This document shows, one piece after another, positions 4,950 through 7,421 of a stretch of DNA of 7,421 bases. A program made the position numbers and the translations under genes. This stretch comes from JASMTM01 sp046483075. Lineage in GTDB: Bacteria > Thermotogota > Thermotogae > Petrotogales > Kosmotogaceae. The stretch covers positions 1 to 7,421 of the forward strand of contig JAWODV010000044.1 of the NCBI GenBank assembly GCA_046483075.1, read 5' to 3'. Below the pieces are notes generated by a model that was not told where the DNA came from, did no database searches, and saw only the letters and a program-made list of their open reading frames with translations. How positions within the stretch are numbered: position 1 is the first letter of the stretch; every line of letters starts with the position of its first letter.

Positions 4950-5765
4950 ATGAATAACGCAGAAATTATATTATATACTACACCCCAGGGAGATATTAAA
5001 CTTGAAGTAATTGTTCAGGACGAGACGGTTTGGTTAACTCAAAAGGCGATGGGCGAATTGTTTGGTGTTGCAAAATCCACTATAAGCGAGCACCTGACAA
5101 ATATTTATCAAAGTGGTGAACTTGATAAAGAAGCAACTGTTCGGAAAATCCGAACAGTTCAAAATGAAGCTGGTCGGGAAGTTGCCCGTAATATTGATTT
5201 TTATAACCTTGATGCGATCATTTCTGTCGGTTACAGGGTTAATTCTCAACAGGCCACACAATTTCGAATCTGGGCAACCAAAACCTTAAAAGAATTTATA
5301 ATTAAAGGTTTTGTTCTTGATGATGACCGCCTGAAACAAGGTAAAAAGCTTTTCGGTAAGGATTATTTTGATGAATTACTCGAACGGATTCGCGAAATCC
5401 GTGCAAGCGAGCGCAGATTCTATCAAAAGATTACCGACATTTATTCAGAATGCAGTATTGATTACGATCCAAAAGCGGAAATTACTCTGACTTTTTATAA
5501 GACAGTCCAAAATAAACTGCATTGGGCTATTACAGGACAAACAGCAGCCGAAATAATTACATCAAGGGCCAAATCAGAATTGCCGAATATGGGATTGACA
5601 ACATGGAAAAATTCTCCAAGAGGTAAAATCTTGAAATCTGATATTTCGATTGCAAAAAACTATCTGAATAAAAAGGAAATAGATGAACTCAACCGGATTG
5701 TAACAATGTATTTAGATTATGCTGAAAACTGCATATTCTTGACCAAAACGGACACTGATTCCTGA
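4950..5765 (+). CDS. rhuM: RhuM-family protein truncated by an IS21 insertion (271 aa, last 11 from the IS)
   Basis: A RhuM-family protein (COG3943), named after a Salmonella pathogenicity-island gene and widely found beside restriction systems and in mobile DNA. Its biochemical role is unknown. Residues about 5-60 hold a winged-helix-like segment with VWLTQKAMGELFGVAKSTIS (27-46). The conserved block ARNIDFYNLDAIISVGYRVN (89-108) follows, then QFRIWATKTLKEFIIKGFVL, a helical middle region and EIDELNRIVTMYLDYAEN ending at residue 260. Family members usually run about 330-350 residues, continuing past the YLDYAEN block. Here codon 261 onward is IS sequence (CIFLTKTDTDS) up to a stop in the first IS repeat. 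The missing C-terminus suggests loss or change of function. The start lies 230 bp inside cassette 5, a long leader for a cassette gene. Confidence 0.88.
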   Translation: MNNAEIILYTTPQGDIKLEVIVQDETVWLTQKAMGELFGVAKSTISEHLTNIYQSGELDKEATVRKIRTVQNEAGREVARNIDFYNLDAIISVGYRVNSQQATQFRIWATKTLKEFIIKGFVLDDDRLKQGKKLFGKDYFDELLERIREIRASERRFYQKITDIYSECSIDYDPKAEITLTFYKTVQNKLHWAITGQTAAEIITSRAKSELPNMGLTTWKNSPRGKILKSDISIAKNYLNKKEIDELNRIVTMYLDYAENCIFLTKTDTDS

Positions 5766-5869
5766 TGAATCCGGACAGTGATTCCTGCGCAAAGCGGACA
5801 CCGATTCTTGCTGAAAACGGACAGTGATTCTCGCTGAAAACGGACAGTGATTCTCGCTGAAAACGGACA
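5749..5869 (+). repeat. IS21 left-end repeats: six CGGACA boxes at 23-bp spacing
   Basis: CGGACA begins at 5749, 5772, 5795, 5818, 5841 and 5864, always 23 bp apart. Between boxes the unit reads approximately (G/C)TGATTC(C/T)(T/C)GCTGAAAA, with units 4 and 5 identical in sequence. A partial unit (5730-5748) precedes the first box and the last box runs into unrelated sequence (TTTCCCGG). IS21-family ends are known to carry several transposase-binding repeats, so these are probably IstA sites. Confidence 0.9.
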
Positions 5870-5931
5870 CTTTCCCGGATCGACAATAAGGATCAATTTT
5901 TATCACTTTTTTCCACTGGATATTTGTGCTT

Positions 5932-5968
5932 CTTTTGATTTTTTTCAAATCATTAAATCAAAAGGAGG
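5932..5968 (+). promoter_or_regulatory. istA leader hairpins overlapping a strong Shine-Dalgarno sequence
   Basis: CTTTTGATTT (5932-5941) is perfectly complementary to AAATCAAAAG (5955-5964), and this stem would cover the first bases of AAGGAGG (5962-5968). A competing stem pairs TGATTT (5936-5941) with the nearer copy of AAATCA (5947-5952) and leaves the site free. The Shine-Dalgarno sequence lies 8 nt before the istA ATG. Control of translation by the two folds is inference. Confidence 0.5.
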
Positions 5969-5976
5969 ATAAATAA

Positions 5977-7421
5977 ATGCCAAGAAACAGAATAGACGTG
6001 GAAAAAATAAGAGAAATACTTCGCCTGCACTTTGAGCTGGATTACAGTATAAGGGATGTAGCTAAAACTATAAAAGTCAGTAAAACCTCAGTTGGTGAGT
6101 ACATTGCTGAATTTAATCGCACCGGCTTATCTTACAAGGATATTGCCGATATGAGTGATACAGCGGTCATAGAAATTTTTGAATCAAGCAACAAGTCATC
6201 TAATCCCCTTTATGAATACATATCAAAGGAATTTACTTATATCGAAAAAGAGCTGAAGCGCCCTGGTGTGACATTATATCAGCTGTGGGAAGAATATAAG
6301 GGCCATCAAGAGCAAGGATTCAGTTACTCCCGGTTTTGCCATCACTACAAGATGTGGAAGAGTAAGCAGAAACCTGGCATGCACATGGATCATAAAGCCG
6401 GTGACAAGTTATATGTGGATTTTGCCGGTAAAAAGATGCAATATGTTAATCCTGACACCGGGGAGATCCATGATGCTGAAATCTTTGTTGCGATACTAGG
6501 AGCAAGCCAGTTAACATACGTTGAAGCCACTGCAAGTCAGAAGTTGGAGAACTGGATACAAGTAAATGAAAATGCCTTGAGATATTTTGGCGGTGCACCA
6601 CGGGGCGTAGCACCTGACAATTTAAAGTCAGCGGTTACCAAGGCCTGTAATTATGAGCCGCTGATAAACGAAACTTATAATGACCTGGCACGGCATTACA
6701 ACACCGTAATACTCCCTACACGACCGATCAAGCCCAAAGATAAGTCTTTAGCTGAGAATGCGGTAAACCTTGTGTATCAAAGGATATTTGCCAGGTTAAG
6801 AAATATTACCTTCTTTTCATTACAAGAGCTAAACGATGCTATTTGGGTTGAATTAGAAAGACACAATAATCTTCCATTCCAGAAAAGGGACATAAGCCGC
6901 AGACAATTATTTGAAGAGATAGAAAAAGATGAACTCCGGCCGCTGCCAGCTGAGCATTATGAACTAAAGAACTACCAGTGGTCAAGGGTGGAGTTTAATT
7001 ATCATATCTACCTGAAAGACGATAAACACTATTACAGCGTGCCTTATCAATACGTGGGTAAAAAGATGAAGACCATCTACACAACCAGGGTTGTAGAAAT
7101 CTATAAGGATAATATACGTATTGCTATACATCTCAGAAATCGTGCACCCTATAAATATACAACAGAAAAGGAACACATGCCGCCAGACCATCAATTTATC
7201 AAAGGCTGGAGTCCAAACAGATTCATTAAATGGGCTGCGACCATGGGGGAATCTGTGGAAATATTTATTCAAGAGTTACTCGATAGCCGTGCACATCCTG
7301 AGCAGGCCTTCAAATCCTGCATGGGAGTGATGAGGCTTGGAAAGAAATACGATCAACAAGCCCTGCAGCTGGCATGTAAAAATGCCCTCGAGCTTAATGC
7401 CATATCTTATAGGTTTATAGA
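5977..7421 (+). CDS. istA: IS21-family transposase IstA, incomplete at the window edge (first 481 codons)
   Basis: A DDE recombinase that binds the IS ends and cuts and joins DNA with its ATPase partner IstB. The ATG at 5977 follows an excellent Shine-Dalgarno sequence and starts MPRNRIDVEK. Residues 22-45 form a helix-turn-helix (DYSIRDVAKTIKVSKTSVGE). The DDE residues are visible as D148 in KLYVDFAGKK, D214 in VAPDNLKSA and E260 in KDKSLAENAVNLVYQRIF. A C-terminal beta-barrel-like region follows (HYYSVPYQYVGKKMKTIYT), as in IstA proteins. The frame is open to the last base, and family members are about 500-520 residues, so only a short tail is missing. Using a Shine-Dalgarno sequence sets it apart from the cassette genes. 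There is no sign of inactivation in the visible part. Confidence 0.93.
   Translation, partial: MPRNRIDVEKIREILRLHFELDYSIRDVAKTIKVSKTSVGEYIAEFNRTGLSYKDIADMSDTAVIEIFESSNKSSNPLYEYISKEFTYIEKELKRPGVTLYQLWEEYKGHQEQGFSYSRFCHHYKMWKSKQKPGMHMDHKAGDKLYVDFAGKKMQYVNPDTGEIHDAEIFVAILGASQLTYVEATASQKLENWIQVNENALRYFGGAPRGVAPDNLKSAVTKACNYEPLINETYNDLARHYNTVILPTRPIKPKDKSLAENAVNLVYQRIFARLRNITFFSLQELNDAIWVELERHNNLPFQKRDISRRQLFEEIEKDELRPLPAEHYELKNYQWSRVEFNYHIYLKDDKHYYSVPYQYVGKKMKTIYTTRVVEIYKDNIRIAIHLRNRAPYKYTTEKEHMPPDHQFIKGWSPNRFIKWAATMGESVEIFIQELLDSRAHPEQAFKSCMGVMRLGKKYDQQALQLACKNALELNAISYRFI

Larger units (their letters stand above)
134..5729 (+). mobile_element. Integron gene-cassette array without a visible integrase (CALIN-like), cassettes 1-5
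   Basis: Junctions of the form CG|TT follow bases 133, 1862, 2802, 3342 and 4719 and define cassettes of 1729, 940, 540 and 1377 bp plus an interrupted fifth. Every recognisable gene in it is on the + strand and sits just upstream of an attC-like palindrome. The start of each complete cassette is complementary to its own attC left arm: 133-141 with 1736-1744 (9 of 9), 1862-1875 with 2610-2623 (13 of 14), 2802-2809 with 3215-3222 (8 of 8), and 3342-3358 with 4581-4597 (15 of 17). This is the known geometry of integron cassettes, where the circular form joins the two ends. No tyrosine recombinase or attI is in the window, so whether the array belongs to a complete integron cannot be told. The right limit is where the IS21 element begins. 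Confidence 0.85.
5730..7421 (+). mobile_element. IS21-family insertion sequence, left part, running off the right edge
   Basis: The element starts near TGCATATTC (5730), exactly where the rhuM homology stops after codon 260. The next 19 bases already match the internal end repeats (ATTCTTG then AAAACGGACA), which supports this boundary. It contains a repeat-rich left end, a leader and istA. istB, the right end and the target duplication are beyond the window. rhuM and istA point the same way, so transcription from cassette 5 may read into the element. Confidence 0.85.

Noticed and set aside
5749..5869. CRISPR-like regular spacing
   Set aside because: The period is only 23 bp, the units are near-identical throughout with no unique spacers, and they sit at the end of an IS21 element next to istA.
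5689..5948. Two overlapping minus-strand frames with repeated peptides such as FSENHCPFSARI
   Set aside because: They are translations of the 23-bp IS end repeats. The period, not a multiple of three, makes several frames open by chance.
7156..7163. ATACAAC as the missing left arm of the cassette 5 attC
   Set aside because: It lies inside the intact istA coding region and lacks the neighbouring GGTAT-type stem, so it is a chance match.

Overview
The window is a stretch of accessory DNA, most likely from a Bacteroidota bacterium. The grounds are AT-rich coding DNA, cassette genes with almost no Shine-Dalgarno sequence, and gene families common in that phylum. This is inference, because there is no rRNA or housekeeping gene to settle it.

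The main structure, from the left edge to about 5729, is an array of integron gene cassettes with all genes on the + strand and no integrase gene visible. Such arrays are called sedentary arrays or CALINs (clusters of attC sites lacking integrases). Five cassette junctions have the form CG|TTRNRN, falling after bases 133, 1862, 2802, 3342 and 4719. Each cassette carries an attC-like imperfect palindrome at its 3' end, with left arms ending in AAC and right arms starting GTT. The decisive evidence is that the first bases of each complete cassette are the reverse complement of that cassette's own left arm, not just of its neighbour's. This is what excision and insertion as a circle predicts.

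Contents: cassette 1 (134-1862) encodes an exported PhoD-like metallophosphatase. Cassette 2 (1863-2802) encodes a protein with a possible PD-(D/E)XK-like core, split by a one-base frameshift in a T run. Cassette 3 (2803-3342) has no convincing gene but several compact hairpins. Cassette 4 (3343-4719) carries a MNT nucleotidyltransferase/HEPN toxin-antitoxin pair with overlapping genes, plus an unrecognised small basic protein. Cassette 5 (4720 onward) carries a RhuM-family gene. A 73-bp direct repeat lies in the attC right halves at the window start and at the end of cassette 3.

From about 5730 an IS21-family element has inserted into rhuM, removing its 3' end. Its left end holds six CGGACA boxes at an exact 23-bp spacing, followed by a hairpin-prone leader and istA, which runs off the right edge. 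istB, the right end of the IS, the rest of rhuM and the attC of cassette 5 would lie outside the window.

The cassettes look like independent functions collected by recombination (phosphatase, possible nuclease, toxin-antitoxin, RhuM), not one pathway. Stabilisation of the array by the toxin-antitoxin pair and a defence-related role for some cassettes are plausible but unproven.
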